A stretch of 64,000 bases of DNA from JBCAXA01 sp039183535 (GCA_039183535.1 JBCDBO010000009.1:1-64000), one strand, 5' to 3'; positions 23,833 to 32,310 are shown, numbered from the stretch's first letter. Made by a program: numbers and translations. The notes: a model not told the origin generated them from the sequence alone.

Positions 23833-25512
23833 GTGGTGATTCGCACCTTAGTTATGGCCGCTCTGCTAGTCGGGTGCACAGCAAACTCGGGTATCGGAGT
23901 CGCACCAACAACGACGGGTTCTCAGCCGGACAACCGTCCGAACATCGTATTAATCGTCGCCGATGATCTGGGTTATTCAGACTTAGGTGCGTACGGCAGC
24001 GAAATCGATACCCCGGCTCTCGATGGTCTTGCTCGTACAGGTGTTCGGTACTCCCAGTTTTACGCCCACGCGAACTGCTCACCAGCGCGGGCCATGCTGT
24101 TCTCAGGTATGGATAGCCACGTCGCGGGGTTGGGCGCGATGGGCGGCTACGCTGGACCCAACCAGATTGGCGAGCCGGGTTATGAGGGCCACCTCAACGA
24201 GCGAACGGTATCGGTGGCCGAGTTACTCCAAGCCGCGGGCTACCAGACCTTTATGGCGGGCAAATGGCACCTTGGCGATACCGCCATATCATTGCCATCG
24301 GCCAAAGGGTTTGATCGATACTTTATTCAAGTCAAAGGGAGCCCACCAGCCGGCCATTTCAATCTTAATGGTGCCTCCCCGGCAGCGAGGGGCGCCTATA
24401 TTGAGGACGGTGTCGATCGAACCGGTATGCCTGTTGCTACCGATTTTTATTCGAGCAATTTCTACACCGACACATTGATTGGCTACTTAGAAAACGCGCG
24501 AACATCGGACAAACCGTTCTTTGCTTATCTCGCTTTTTCGGCGCCTCACATACCCGTTCAAGCACCAGATGCGTACATTGACGCATACAAAGGCCGCTAT
24601 GACGACGGTTATGACGTACTGCGCCAGCAACGACTCAGCGCGTTACAGCGAATCGGCATGGTGCGAGCGGATGTACCGGCAACGCGTCGCGCGCCGACAG
24701 CGAAACCGTGGCTACAGCTATCTGATCAAGAGCGGCGTGTTCAAGCGCGGATGATGGAAGTGTATGCCGGCGCGGTCGATAACCTCGACGATAACGTCGG
24801 CCGACTCGTTACGTACTTACACGAATCGGGCGAGTTTGATAACACCGTGTTCGTGATCTTATCTGACAATGGCGCGGCGGGGTTTTCCGGCTGGCAGAGT
24901 CAGCGTTTACTCGATCGATACAACGAAGCGGATAACACGCTCAATAACCTCGGGCGCGACGGATCACGAATGTTCTACGGCCCGGGCTGGGCATCGGCGA
25001 GCAGCGCCCCGTTCTACCTCTTTAAACGACACATGGCAGAGGGCGGTATCCGCGTTCCGCTCATCATTAGTGGTCCACCCGTCGCGAGACCAGGCAGTAT
25101 CAGTCACGCTTTATTAACCGTTCGAGACATCGCGCCAACGTTACTTGAACTTGTAAACGTCCGATACCCGACCGAGACGTACGAAGGTCGAGCTGTGCTG
25201 GCGCAATCGGGTCGTTCATTTCTATCACATCTTCGCGGGCAACAAGATTCCGTTCACAGCGCAACAGAAGTATTTGGTTGGGAACTGTTCAAGCGTCGGG
25301 CCGTGCGGAAAGGCCGCTGGAAGGCACTGCTGTTAGAGAAGCCGTTCGGAACCGGGGCGTGGCAATTGTTTGATTTAGCGACCGATCCCGGAGAGGTCAC
25401 CGACCTCGCCTATGTCGCACCCGAAGAGTTGGCCGAGATGCTGACAGCATGGGATCAGTACGCCGCTGACAACAACGTAATTATTAGCAACGGACCGTTG
25501 GTATTCCCCTAG
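23833..25512 (+). CDS. lipoprotein arylsulfatase-type sulfatase
   Basis: 559 residues from GTG 23833, twelve bases after the previous gene. The lipoprotein signal is MVIRTLVMAALLVGCTANSG. The catalytic features are canonical: RPNIVLIVADDLGYSDLGAYGSEIDTPALD, active-site ANCSPARAMLFSG (C-S-P-A-R, cysteine to be made formylglycine), MAGKWHLGD, FAYLAFSAPHIPVQAP, VILSDNGAAG, and HMAEGGIRVPLIISGPP. It is about 45-50 percent alike by eye with the upstream sulfatase, suggesting duplication. The two likely remove sulfate esters from the same class of compound in the periplasm or at the outer membrane. Confidence 0.93.
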   Translation: MVIRTLVMAALLVGCTANSGIGVAPTTTGSQPDNRPNIVLIVADDLGYSDLGAYGSEIDTPALDGLARTGVRYSQFYAHANCSPARAMLFSGMDSHVAGLGAMGGYAGPNQIGEPGYEGHLNERTVSVAELLQAAGYQTFMAGKWHLGDTAISLPSAKGFDRYFIQVKGSPPAGHFNLNGASPAARGAYIEDGVDRTGMPVATDFYSSNFYTDTLIGYLENARTSDKPFFAYLAFSAPHIPVQAPDAYIDAYKGRYDDGYDVLRQQRLSALQRIGMVRADVPATRRAPTAKPWLQLSDQERRVQARMMEVYAGAVDNLDDNVGRLVTYLHESGEFDNTVFVILSDNGAAGFSGWQSQRLLDRYNEADNTLNNLGRDGSRMFYGPGWASASSAPFYLFKRHMAEGGIRVPLIISGPPVARPGSISHALLTVRDIAPTLLELVNVRYPTETYEGRAVLAQSGRSFLSHLRGQQDSVHSATEVFGWELFKRRAVRKGRWKALLLEKPFGTGAWQLFDLATDPGEVTDLAYVAPEELAEMLTAWDQYAADNNVIISNGPLVFP

Positions 25513-25559
25513 GGGACGACGGGTTGCGTGCCGTTTAGGGACGCGCAAGGAGATCGACA

Positions 25560-26951
25560 ATGGAAACGTTAACTATCCGATGTTTGAGCTACATATTGCT
25601 GCTGACAGCGGTTACTGCAACCGCGGATACGCAAGTTGAGCCGGACGTTGCGTTAGAGATGCTAAATAATCAGGCCAAGCAATTTCAGAGACGCATTGTT
25701 CGCGTCACTAATAATGTCTATACGGCTGTCGGCTTTCATGGTGCGAACACATCAATGATCATCGGCGACGACGGTGTCATCATTGTCGATACGTTAATGG
25801 GTCCGACCAGTGCTGCCACCGCACTAAAGGCACTACGCGCATTTAGCGACAAGCCAGTCAAAGCCGTTATCTACACACACAGTCATGGCGACCATACCGG
25901 CGGTACCCGAGCATTCACCGGCGATAAAGACATCGCGGTATACGCGCTAGCAGGCTTTGGAACCGAACATGGCACGGACCCTGCCCTCAATCCGATCATG
26001 ATGCGGCGCGGTGCGCGCCAGTTTGGTCGTCGACTGCTCCCGGCGCAGATGACCAATCGGGGACTCGCGCCGGCCAACACTTACGACCGCGATCGCGGCA
26101 CTGGCTTCGTTGAACCAACGGTGCTCATTAATGATGACGTATTTAAAAAGGGTATTGCTGGGGTTCGGTTTGAAATCTACCGAGGACCCGGCGAGACTGA
26201 TGATGCGTTGTTTGTTTGGTTACCGGACGAAAGGGTCCTGTTTACCGGCGATAACTTTTACTCGGCGTTTCCGAATTTGTACGCGATCCGCGGTACCGGG
26301 TATCGGAACGTTCTGAACTGGTCAGACAGCGTTGCCCACATGGCAACATTTGAACCCGATGCCGTCGTCCCCGGTCATACGATGCCTATTCTTGGCCAGA
26401 AAAATGCCACGACGGCGCTGCGCGACTACAGCGAAGCGATACGTAGTGTTTACGACCAAACGGTAGCCGGTATTAACGCGGGCAAAAGCCCGGATGTGCT
26501 TGCGCACGAAGTCGAACTACCTGAGCACCTCAGGAACAAGCCATATTTAATCGAGTTTTATGGGTCAGTGGCGCATGCGACTCGGGCGATTTACGCGGGT
26601 CTGCTCGGTTGGTACGACGGTAATCCGACGACACTAAGTCCGTTGCACCCAGAGCAAGAAGCCAAACGAGTCGCGAAATTGGCCGGCGGTGTTGCTGGAC
26701 TGAGTGAAGCGATGCAGCGGGCGATGGACGATGAAGACTATCAATGGGTCTTAAAGCTTGCCGACCACCTGCAGTGGCTGGGCGGTGATGCGGACCAAGA
26801 GCTGGCGCTACTGACGAAGATTCAAGCACTGCGCGAGCTTGCCGCTCGCGAGTACAACGCACCGAATAGAAATTACTATTTAAGCTACGCAAATGAGCTC
26901 GAATTAAACATAGACCGCAGCGCTACGAAAGAGGATATGCAACAGCAGTAA
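25560..26951 (+). CDS. alkylsulfatase-like metallo-beta-lactamase-fold hydrolase
   Basis: 463 residues with a signal peptide (LSYILLLTAVTATADT). The metal-binding motif YTHSHGDHTGGTRAF (H-x-H-x-D-H) and FTGDNFYSAFPNLYAIRGTGYRNVLNWSDSV, followed by VVPGHTMPI, are the SdsA1/BDS1 alkylsulfatase pattern. SdsA1 has a further SCP2-like C-terminal domain of about 150 residues. This protein is shorter, ending with a helical dimerisation domain (EQEAKRVAKLAGGVAGLSEAMQRAMDDEDYQWVLKLADHLQWLGG), so it lacks the last domain. AAGGAGA precedes the ATG. It completes the sulfate-ester locus. Confidence 0.87.
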   Translation: METLTIRCLSYILLLTAVTATADTQVEPDVALEMLNNQAKQFQRRIVRVTNNVYTAVGFHGANTSMIIGDDGVIIVDTLMGPTSAATALKALRAFSDKPVKAVIYTHSHGDHTGGTRAFTGDKDIAVYALAGFGTEHGTDPALNPIMMRRGARQFGRRLLPAQMTNRGLAPANTYDRDRGTGFVEPTVLINDDVFKKGIAGVRFEIYRGPGETDDALFVWLPDERVLFTGDNFYSAFPNLYAIRGTGYRNVLNWSDSVAHMATFEPDAVVPGHTMPILGQKNATTALRDYSEAIRSVYDQTVAGINAGKSPDVLAHEVELPEHLRNKPYLIEFYGSVAHATRAIYAGLLGWYDGNPTTLSPLHPEQEAKRVAKLAGGVAGLSEAMQRAMDDEDYQWVLKLADHLQWLGGDADQELALLTKIQALRELAAREYNAPNRNYYLSYANELELNIDRSATKEDMQQQ

Positions 26952-27119
26952 CAGCTGCGCGCCCTGGGCGCGTGCCGTTCGTGTTGTACCGCGCGGTGAC
27001 CCCAGCTAGGACGAAATCCTGACGGTGGCGCGACAGTCGAGAAGCGTGAACAATACGCAGTATGCTGCCCAGTGCAGCAATCGATAGTGAGCGACCCGTA
27101 AATTGTTGCCCGCCTACCA

Positions 27120-27698
27120 ATGACCAATGACTCCGTCCAAGCATACGAATCGCATGCCCATGAATTTACCCGTTGCCGCAGTCCGTCGATTGGTGGCGAC
27201 GTCGTTGACCGCTGGGCACGCTCGCTAGCACCGGGCGCTGACGTACTGGAACTCGCCTGCGGCAGTGGCGTCCCGGTCACTGCGGCGCTGGTCGGAGCCG
27301 GCGTAACGGTGTCGGCTATCGACGCATCCCCAACCTTAGTCGCTGAGTTCGCCTCGCGCTTCCCCGACGTGCCGGTCCGTTGTCAGCGTGTTCAAGACGG
27401 TGATTGGTATGACCGCTCGTTCGCTGCCGTTATCTGTATCGGACTTATTTTTCTGCTTGAAGAAGCCGACCAACTCGCTTTGATCGAACGCGTTGCGGCA
27501 GTGCTCGAACCGGGTGGACGATTCTTGTTCACAGCGCCGGTAGAACTCGGCACTTGGGACGACATCTTGACCGGCCACCCGTGCCGCTCGCTCGGTGTCG
27601 ATCGCTACCGAGCAGCGCTTGAGAGTGCGGGCTTTGAGGTCATCGATACACTTGTCGATTCCGGTGGAAACAATCACTACGACGCGATTCGACCGTAG
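27120..27698 (+). CDS. class I SAM-dependent methyltransferase
   Basis: 192 residues. Motif I is DVLELACGSGVPVTAAL, motif II is VSAIDASPTLVAEF, then VRCQRVQDGDWYDRSFAAVICIGLIFLL and AVLEPGGRFLFTAPV. These match the Methyltransf_25/11 families. It begins MTNDSVQAYESHAHEFTRCRSP, a pattern of small-molecule methyltransferases. It is in tandem with the Sel1-repeat gene at a distance of 8 bases, so the two are probably co-transcribed. Confidence 0.85.
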   Translation: MTNDSVQAYESHAHEFTRCRSPSIGGDVVDRWARSLAPGADVLELACGSGVPVTAALVGAGVTVSAIDASPTLVAEFASRFPDVPVRCQRVQDGDWYDRSFAAVICIGLIFLLEEADQLALIERVAAVLEPGGRFLFTAPVELGTWDDILTGHPCRSLGVDRYRAALESAGFEVIDTLVDSGGNNHYDAIRP

Positions 27699-27706
27699 CG
27701 ACATCG

Positions 27707-28297
27707 ATGACCCGCCCGATCGACAAAGCCCGCGCGTTTATCGCCTCTTTAGGGCACGAGGATCTCTCCGATGCTGAGCTCATCGAGCGCAGCGCTGAGT
27801 TCTTTGAAGAGAACGTACCCGCGCTTGATGCAGAGTTTGCAACGACGTTATTGCAGCAAGCGGCCGATCAAAGTGGTGAGGCCGCGCTCGGCATCATTGA
27901 GCAATTTGCGGGTCGAGGTTCGGCGGCGGCGCAGTTGGCACTCGGCGCAATGCTGCTAACCGGTATATCGATGAATAAGCGCGAAACCGAGGCGCTGTTC
28001 TGGCTAAAGCGCGCCTTCAACGGCAACAGCCCGAAAGCTGGAATATTGTTAGCGGCAGCGTACTCCGGGAATTCGAGCCTCGCGGTAAATATGGAGAAAG
28101 CGCGTCACTACATGCAAGGCTCGGCTGATCTCGGCGTACCGAAAGCGCAGTATCTGTTTGCCTGCATGTTGCTCGAGGGTGAAGGCGGCCCGGTCGATGA
28201 GCAGACTGCCATTGCCTATATGCTCGCGGCGGGCCGGTCCCAACACGAAGACGCCCTTGAGTTTCTAAGCGACAACAACCTGCTCAGCGAGCTCTAG
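27707..28297 (+). CDS. Sel1/TPR-like repeat protein
   Basis: 196 residues, all helical. Sel1-like repeats are visible: AAAQLALGAMLLTGISMNKRETEALFWLKRAFNGNSPKAGILLAAAYSGN, then MEKARHYMQGSADLGVPKAQYLFACMLLEGEGGPVDEQTAIAYMLAAGRSQHEDALEFL. Such proteins act as protein-interaction scaffolds. No signal peptide is visible. The partner is not known. Confidence 0.82.
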   Translation: MTRPIDKARAFIASLGHEDLSDAELIERSAEFFEENVPALDAEFATTLLQQAADQSGEAALGIIEQFAGRGSAAAQLALGAMLLTGISMNKRETEALFWLKRAFNGNSPKAGILLAAAYSGNSSLAVNMEKARHYMQGSADLGVPKAQYLFACMLLEGEGGPVDEQTAIAYMLAAGRSQHEDALEFLSDNNLLSEL

Positions 28298-28348
28298 TAA
28301 CGCGTTGTACTGTGGTAAAAACACGGGGTCCCGAGGATCGACTCACCC

Positions 28349-28801
28349 ATGACCGACGACGCCGTATCGACCGACATCTTTCCCTTGTCCGATGAGCATG
28401 CTGCGCAACTAACGGCCCAGCGCGATTGGGTTGCGGCGCACTTTGAAGATCCGGCCGCTTACGAGGAGACGGGTAATAAGTTGCAGGTGGTAGCCACGAT
28501 TCTTGATAACGGCTGGGTCGAGCCGACGGAGACGGCGAAGCTGCAGGCCTTGGGGGTCGCATTCGGTGACGCATTGGCCGATGCCATGGACCTGCACTGG
28601 GTAAGCCTCGCGGCGAACGGCGTTGAATGCCCGGGTCTTCGTTGGGAGGAAACGCTGTTGCTCGTCCATCCGGTGACGATGATTTCGACGTTGATGGAGG
28701 ACGATGGCCACGTGGACATCGTCAACCTGTTCCGAACCGTCACCGAACATATCCAGCGAATGAAGGGCCGATTCGATCCACCACCCGAGCAAGCCCGTTG
28801 A
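28349..28801 (+). CDS. DUF3806 domain protein
   Basis: 150 residues, acidic and soluble. The stretch ETAKLQALGVAFGDALADAMDLHWVSLAANGVECPGLRWEETLLLVHPVTMISTLMEDDGHVDIVNLF matches my memory of DUF3806 (L-G-x-A-F-G-D-x-L, W-V-x-V, P-L-T-M-I-x-K-R-I). The function is unknown. The stop overlaps the TTG start of the next gene (28798), so the two are translationally coupled. Confidence 0.72.
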   Translation: MTDDAVSTDIFPLSDEHAAQLTAQRDWVAAHFEDPAAYEETGNKLQVVATILDNGWVEPTETAKLQALGVAFGDALADAMDLHWVSLAANGVECPGLRWEETLLLVHPVTMISTLMEDDGHVDIVNLFRTVTEHIQRMKGRFDPPPEQAR

Positions 28802-29316
28802 GTTCACCGGTTGTCAGCGGGCTCGTTGGCGCGATCGTTGCCGGCGTTTTGATGACCGTCGTCACTAACCGACTAAAGAGCGAGCCGGGCGATGGCACGC
28901 TGCGTTATGGAATGGTCCTTTTTTGGGTGGGGATCGGTTCTGCGGCTATGGCGTTGGCGGCCGTTAGCGCGTTTTTCATTGACGACAATGTCTGGACCGA
29001 TCGTGGTGAGTTTATCGCTGTGGTTGGTCTCATCATCGGATTCGGTGGTGGCGCGATTTATTCGCTGACCGAGTACTTTCTTGTGCGCGGTCGCTACGAT
29101 GACGAGGGTATTACGCTACGAACACCGTGGAGCGGACGTCAAATCGGTATGTGGCGAGAGCTTAAATCTGCAACACACAACGCCACGATGAGTTGGTATG
29201 TATTGGAATTTAGCTCCGGCACTGTGATTCGGCTGTCGCAGTTCCTACGCGGGCACGGTTCGGTTATTGAGATCGTGAGAAAGCGCGGTTTTCTGGGCAG
29301 CGATAGAACGCTTTGA
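28798..29316 (+). CDS. membrane protein with PH-like C-terminal domain
   Basis: About 172 residues from TTG 28798, which overlaps the previous stop. A longer frame upstream lies inside the DUF3806 gene and is rejected. Three hydrophobic segments (VSGLVGAIVAGVLMTVV, YGMVLFWVGIGSAAMALAAVSAFFI, GEFIAVVGLIIGFGGGAIYSL) precede a cytosolic part (YFLVRGRYDDEGITLRTPWSGRQIGMWRELKSATHNATMSWYVLEFSSGTVIRLSQFLRGHGSVIEIV). This part has the strand order of bacterial PH-like domains. No known function. Confidence 0.65.
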   Translation: MSSPVVSGLVGAIVAGVLMTVVTNRLKSEPGDGTLRYGMVLFWVGIGSAAMALAAVSAFFIDDNVWTDRGEFIAVVGLIIGFGGGAIYSLTEYFLVRGRYDDEGITLRTPWSGRQIGMWRELKSATHNATMSWYVLEFSSGTVIRLSQFLRGHGSVIEIVRKRGFLGSDRTL

Positions 29317-29352
29317 CGACTACGCTGCGTCTGTAACACCACGTTAGCAGGA

Positions 29353-29873
29353 ATGATCATGAGCACGCTCCCGACCTACGACGAATCTCTCGTAATTCTC
29401 CGCGCGCGCGGCGTAATCGGCCATGACGAAGCACCGCTACAACCGATGATGATGGCCCGTTAGGGTTGAGTTTCTACCGTACCGCTTTCGATAACGGTAC
29501 CGATATTAGCGGAGTATCGATTGCACGAACGTTTATGGGTCGGTCTGAGTTCGACAACGTGTCGTTCAGCGGCAGCGACCTGTCCGAGTCCAACCTCTGC
29601 TGGAACGACTTTATCGACGTGGATTTTTCAGCCACGATTCTTGTCGGCGCCGATCTTCGCGCATCGGACTACGAACAATGCACGTTTGCTGGTGCAGACC
29701 TTTCAGGTGCCGACCTCCGTCACTCGAGCTACGAGGGCTGTACCTTTGAGGGCGCTACGCTCATCGGCGCTTTGCTCGCCGAAGCGCAACGCGATGAACT
29801 TGAGCTGACGGACGAGCAAAAAGCACAGGTCGTCTGGCAGCCGGATCACGGCCCTGAACCGGCTGGTGGCTAG
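29353..29873 (+). pseudogene. pentapeptide-repeat protein gene with one frameshift
   Basis: The N-terminal part reads MIMSTLPTYDESLVILRARGVIGHDEAPLQP from ATG 29353 and stops at TAG 29461. One frame over, the text continues DDDGPLGLSFYRTAFDNGTDISGVSIARTFMGRSEFDNVSFSGSDLSESNLCWNDFIDVDFS, then pentapeptide repeats (ADLSGADL, CTFEGATL) and DEQKAQVVWQPDHGPEPAGG. From memory the family is continuous through this point, so one base appears to be missing near 29440-29450. The repeats form a right-handed quadrilateral beta helix. RBS GCAGGA precedes the first ATG. It is either a decayed gene or a sequencing indel. Confidence 0.75.
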
Positions 29874-29883
29874 CGCGCAAAGA

Positions 29884-29914
29884 CCAACCCCGTAGTCTCT
29901 GTCTACGGGGTTGG
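29884..29914. terminator. bidirectional terminator hairpin
   Basis: A perfect 12-base stem, CCAACCCCGTAG and CTACGGGGTTGG, with a 7-base loop TCTCTGT, lies exactly between two convergent genes (stop at 29873, minus-strand stop at 29918). There is no long T-run, but stem strength and position are convincing. Confidence 0.8.
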
Positions 29915-29917
29915 CTG

Positions 29918-30484
29918 TTAGTGCTGCAGCGTGAGCTGCTCGACCGTTACCGGGGCTGCTGAGCCAGAATCGAACTCAACACCAGCCAGTACTCCGGCGG
30001 TAGCGATCGCTTCAGCATCGGCGCCGCTGTCGTACATCGCATGCATCGCACCGAGTGCATATCGAGCGCCCGAGCCTATCGACGCAAACCGGCGGTATTG
30101 TTCTACAGATCGGTCGTCGAACATGCCGAACATACCGTTGCCGTTCAGGACAAACAGAGCCATCTGGCTCGTCTCATACGCATCGCCGTCGTTCGGTCGT
30201 AGGAAGTATTCGTCTTTTAGCTTGTTGTGCAGCTTGCGCGAGAACTCAAAGAGGTCGCGTTTGGCGCTAATCGCTGGCAGCCGGAACCCGTTCGAGAAAA
30301 CGCTCTGTAGTACATCCATGTGAGCCGACCAACCGACCACACCGATGAATGCATCGTCGACGCGTAGGATTTTCTCGGCGGAGACCACATAGTGGGCCTG
30401 CTGCTTCCGCGGCCCGTACGTCGTCAGCGTATCGGCGGCGATGCAGCCGATGCCGTTCTTTTCAACCATTACGAGTGTAGACAT
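29918..30484 (-). CDS. HslV-like Ntn hydrolase (proteasome beta fold) with N-terminal Ser
   Basis: 188 residues from ATG 30484; AGGAG lies upstream of it, and the longer frame is rejected. MSTLVMVEKNGIGCIAADTLTTYG aligns by eye with HslV M-TTIVSVRRNGHVVIAGD: after Met removal the N-terminal residue is Ser, where HslV has the catalytic Thr. Later blocks are GVVGWSAHMDVLQSVF, LHNKLKDEYFLRP, ETSQMALFVLNGNGMFGMFDDRSVEQYRRFASIGSGARYALGAMHAMYD and EAIATAGVLAGVEFD, the pattern of a family of free-standing 20S-beta-like proteins. No HslU is encoded nearby. It could be a self-compartmentalised peptidase or a relative with lost activity. Confidence 0.75.
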   Translation of the reverse strand: MSTLVMVEKNGIGCIAADTLTTYGPRKQQAHYVVSAEKILRVDDAFIGVVGWSAHMDVLQSVFSNGFRLPAISAKRDLFEFSRKLHNKLKDEYFLRPNDGDAYETSQMALFVLNGNGMFGMFDDRSVEQYRRFASIGSGARYALGAMHAMYDSGADAEAIATAGVLAGVEFDSGSAAPVTVEQLTLQH

Positions 30485-30829
30485 AGCAATACTCCTCGCA
30501 CATCGCGTCATGAGGACGCAACTGTGCATCAAGTCTGTGCGCCGAAGGCACAGATCAAAACCAAAAATCTGCTGGGTAGGTAGCTGGAGCTGCTGGTGTG
30601 CTACGAATGAGGCACGACGTTAGCAGCCCACGCTACGCGGGTATCGCAAAGTTGTTTGCTGCGATCTAACATCGTCATCCTCCAGTAGGGCGGCGCATAC
30701 TAGGGAGACATGCCGTGTGTGTCAACCATTCTGACGATCGGACGACAACGCGATAGCGCACAGCAACTGGCGCGACCGGTTGTGATCAACCGGTGTAGGG
30801 CTGACCTACGTATCGAAAGGAAAGACGCA
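30485..30829. other. intergenic interval with a palindrome
   Basis: No convincing gene. The frame that runs through 30710-30829 in front of the next gene lacks protein character. A perfect inverted repeat ACCGGTTG-TGAT-CAACCGGT lies at 30775-30794, about 35 bases before the next start, and could be an operator or hairpin. Confidence 0.45.
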
Positions 30830-31423
30830 ATGGCAACGTTAGCGACGAAACGACGCGGGTTATGCAATTTGTTTCTGGTTTTTACAGCTTGCTACGCGGG
30901 CGGTGTTACGTCGGCAGAACAAGTGTACTACGACGGTCTCATGGCCAAGGCGGCGGGCCGGATCTACAACACAGACTTTGTCTGGGAAAACCCAGAACGA
31001 GAATTCTTCGAGGACGAACTGGCCCACCTTGCTGCTCGGACGGATGCGCTCGAGGCGATGATCTGCGATGCACTGACTGTTGGTCATAGCGTGCTCGGTG
31101 CCGAGTTACTGGTTTACTACAAACTCGACGGCTGTATCGAGCCACTTAGGGCCCGACTGTTGGAACCAGGGCGGTTTTACGGGTGGGAGGGAACTGCTGG
31201 CCTGCCCAATAATCACCTGCACGATAATCAGTATCCCTATCACCATCGATATTTCGGGGCCCTGGAAGCGCTATTCGATCCCAGAAAGCTTCGGGAAGGG
31301 TTGGCGCTTAGTCAGAATGAGACACGTGAGTTGCGAATGATGGCCGCAGACCCAAGCAGTGAACACTACGAATGGGCTCAATGGCTTCTTTATCGTCTGA
31401 ACATATCAGTAGATCAAAATTGA
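30830..31423 (+). CDS. exported hypothetical protein
   Basis: 197 residues. ATG 30830 is preceded by AAAGGAAAG, a good ribosome site. A signal peptide (RRGLCNLFLVFTACYAGGVTSAE) leads into a soluble domain rich in acidic and aromatic residues. The middle holds DALEAMICDALTVGHSVLGAELLVYYKLDGCIEPLRARLLEPGRFYGWEG, with two Cys that may pair, and a His-rich segment NNHLHDNQYPYHHRYFGALEALFD. The segment could bind metal. No family is recognised. It is followed eight bases later by a membrane protein gene. Confidence 0.65.
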   Translation: MATLATKRRGLCNLFLVFTACYAGGVTSAEQVYYDGLMAKAAGRIYNTDFVWENPEREFFEDELAHLAARTDALEAMICDALTVGHSVLGAELLVYYKLDGCIEPLRARLLEPGRFYGWEGTAGLPNNHLHDNQYPYHHRYFGALEALFDPRKLREGLALSQNETRELRMMAADPSSEHYEWAQWLLYRLNISVDQN

Positions 31424-31431
31424 ACGCCACA

Positions 31432-31842
31432 ATGAAAACGGAACGTCGCTTTGCGTTGTTCAGCTTTGTGATGGCTTGTCTGCATTTCGTCTTCGAGACC
31501 GGTGTGCACGTGAAATGGGGACAGTTCTTACCTATGCTAATCGTTGACTACATTGCAATTGCGTTACTGATCGGTGGCGCGATGGGCGTGCTGCGATGGA
31601 ACTGGGGGCCAGGACTGCTGTGCGGTGCATGGGGTTTCGAGTTTTGCCTAAATTACCGGACGTTTTTTATCCGCGTACACGCGATTATGGAAGGTACGGC
31701 CAACGACGTAACCACGACGACCGCTTACATACTCGGTGCATTACTAGTGTTCTCAATACCGGTGTTCTTGTACGCCGTTCTTCTGTGTGTTCGCCGGCAC
31801 CGAATGACAACCGCCGCATCAACACTGGTCGATAATGCTTGA
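31432..31842 (+). CDS. four-helix membrane protein, unknown function
   Basis: 136 residues from ATG 31432; the upstream open frame runs in the previous gene and is rejected. There are four hydrophobic segments: FALFSFVMACLHFVFETGVH, MLIVDYIAIALLIGGAMGVL, GPGLLCGAWGFEFCLNYRTFF and AYILGALLVFSIPVFLYAVLLCV. The last helix is followed by a basic stretch RRHRMTT. No family recognised. The stop overlaps the start of the next gene by eight bases. Confidence 0.65.
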   Translation: MKTERRFALFSFVMACLHFVFETGVHVKWGQFLPMLIVDYIAIALLIGGAMGVLRWNWGPGLLCGAWGFEFCLNYRTFFIRVHAIMEGTANDVTTTTAYILGALLVFSIPVFLYAVLLCVRRHRMTTAASTLVDNA

Positions 31843-32230
31843 GTGGCTGTTGCTAATGAGGCTCGGCGGACTGCACTGTGATCCGGCGGAGCTGCCAGTG
31901 GACGTAGCGGCTGGTTTCGTCGAGTTTGAGACGGAGGGCTTTTATCAGAACACGTTCGAACAAAGTGTATTGAAAAGCTGCGGCGACGATAGACGTGATG
32001 TCTGGATAAACTCCGACAGCCTTCGCGCGCTTTACCGCGAAAACTACGAGACGATGGTGGACGAAAAGTCGTTTCTTTATGTACGCGTCAAGGGGCGAGT
32101 AAGCCCCAAGGGCGCCTATGGTCACATGGGTCGTTATCGGTATTGCTTAACCGCTGTCGTTGTCGAGTCACATCGACTCATTGCGATGGATACCGCTTAC
32201 GCGATGAACTGTGGGCGACGGTGGCGGTGA
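31835..32230 (+). CDS. small hypothetical protein coupled to the membrane protein
   Basis: 131 residues. The N-terminal part MLEWLLLMRLGGLHCDPAELPVDVAAGFVEFETEG may be a short hydrophobic anchor or signal. The remainder is beta-like (KSFLYVRVKGRVSPKGAYGHMGRYRYCLTAVVVESHRLIAMDTAYAMNC). This resembles small OB-like exported proteins, but I cannot assign it. The gene overlaps the previous one by eight bases and ends just before the palindrome array. Confidence 0.55.
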   Translation: MLEWLLLMRLGGLHCDPAELPVDVAAGFVEFETEGFYQNTFEQSVLKSCGDDRRDVWINSDSLRALYRENYETMVDEKSFLYVRVKGRVSPKGAYGHMGRYRYCLTAVVVESHRLIAMDTAYAMNCGRRWR

Positions 32231-32310
32231 CCCACTCAACGGTACGCGACTTCACATCGCTGCGTTTGTTGTAGCCGAGATGGGCCTCCCACGCCTCCGT
32301 TTGCGGTGGC

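Noticed and set aside
28627..28797. Longer N terminus for the PH-like membrane protein
   Set aside because: The extension is read in a second frame of the DUF3806 gene and is not protein-like.
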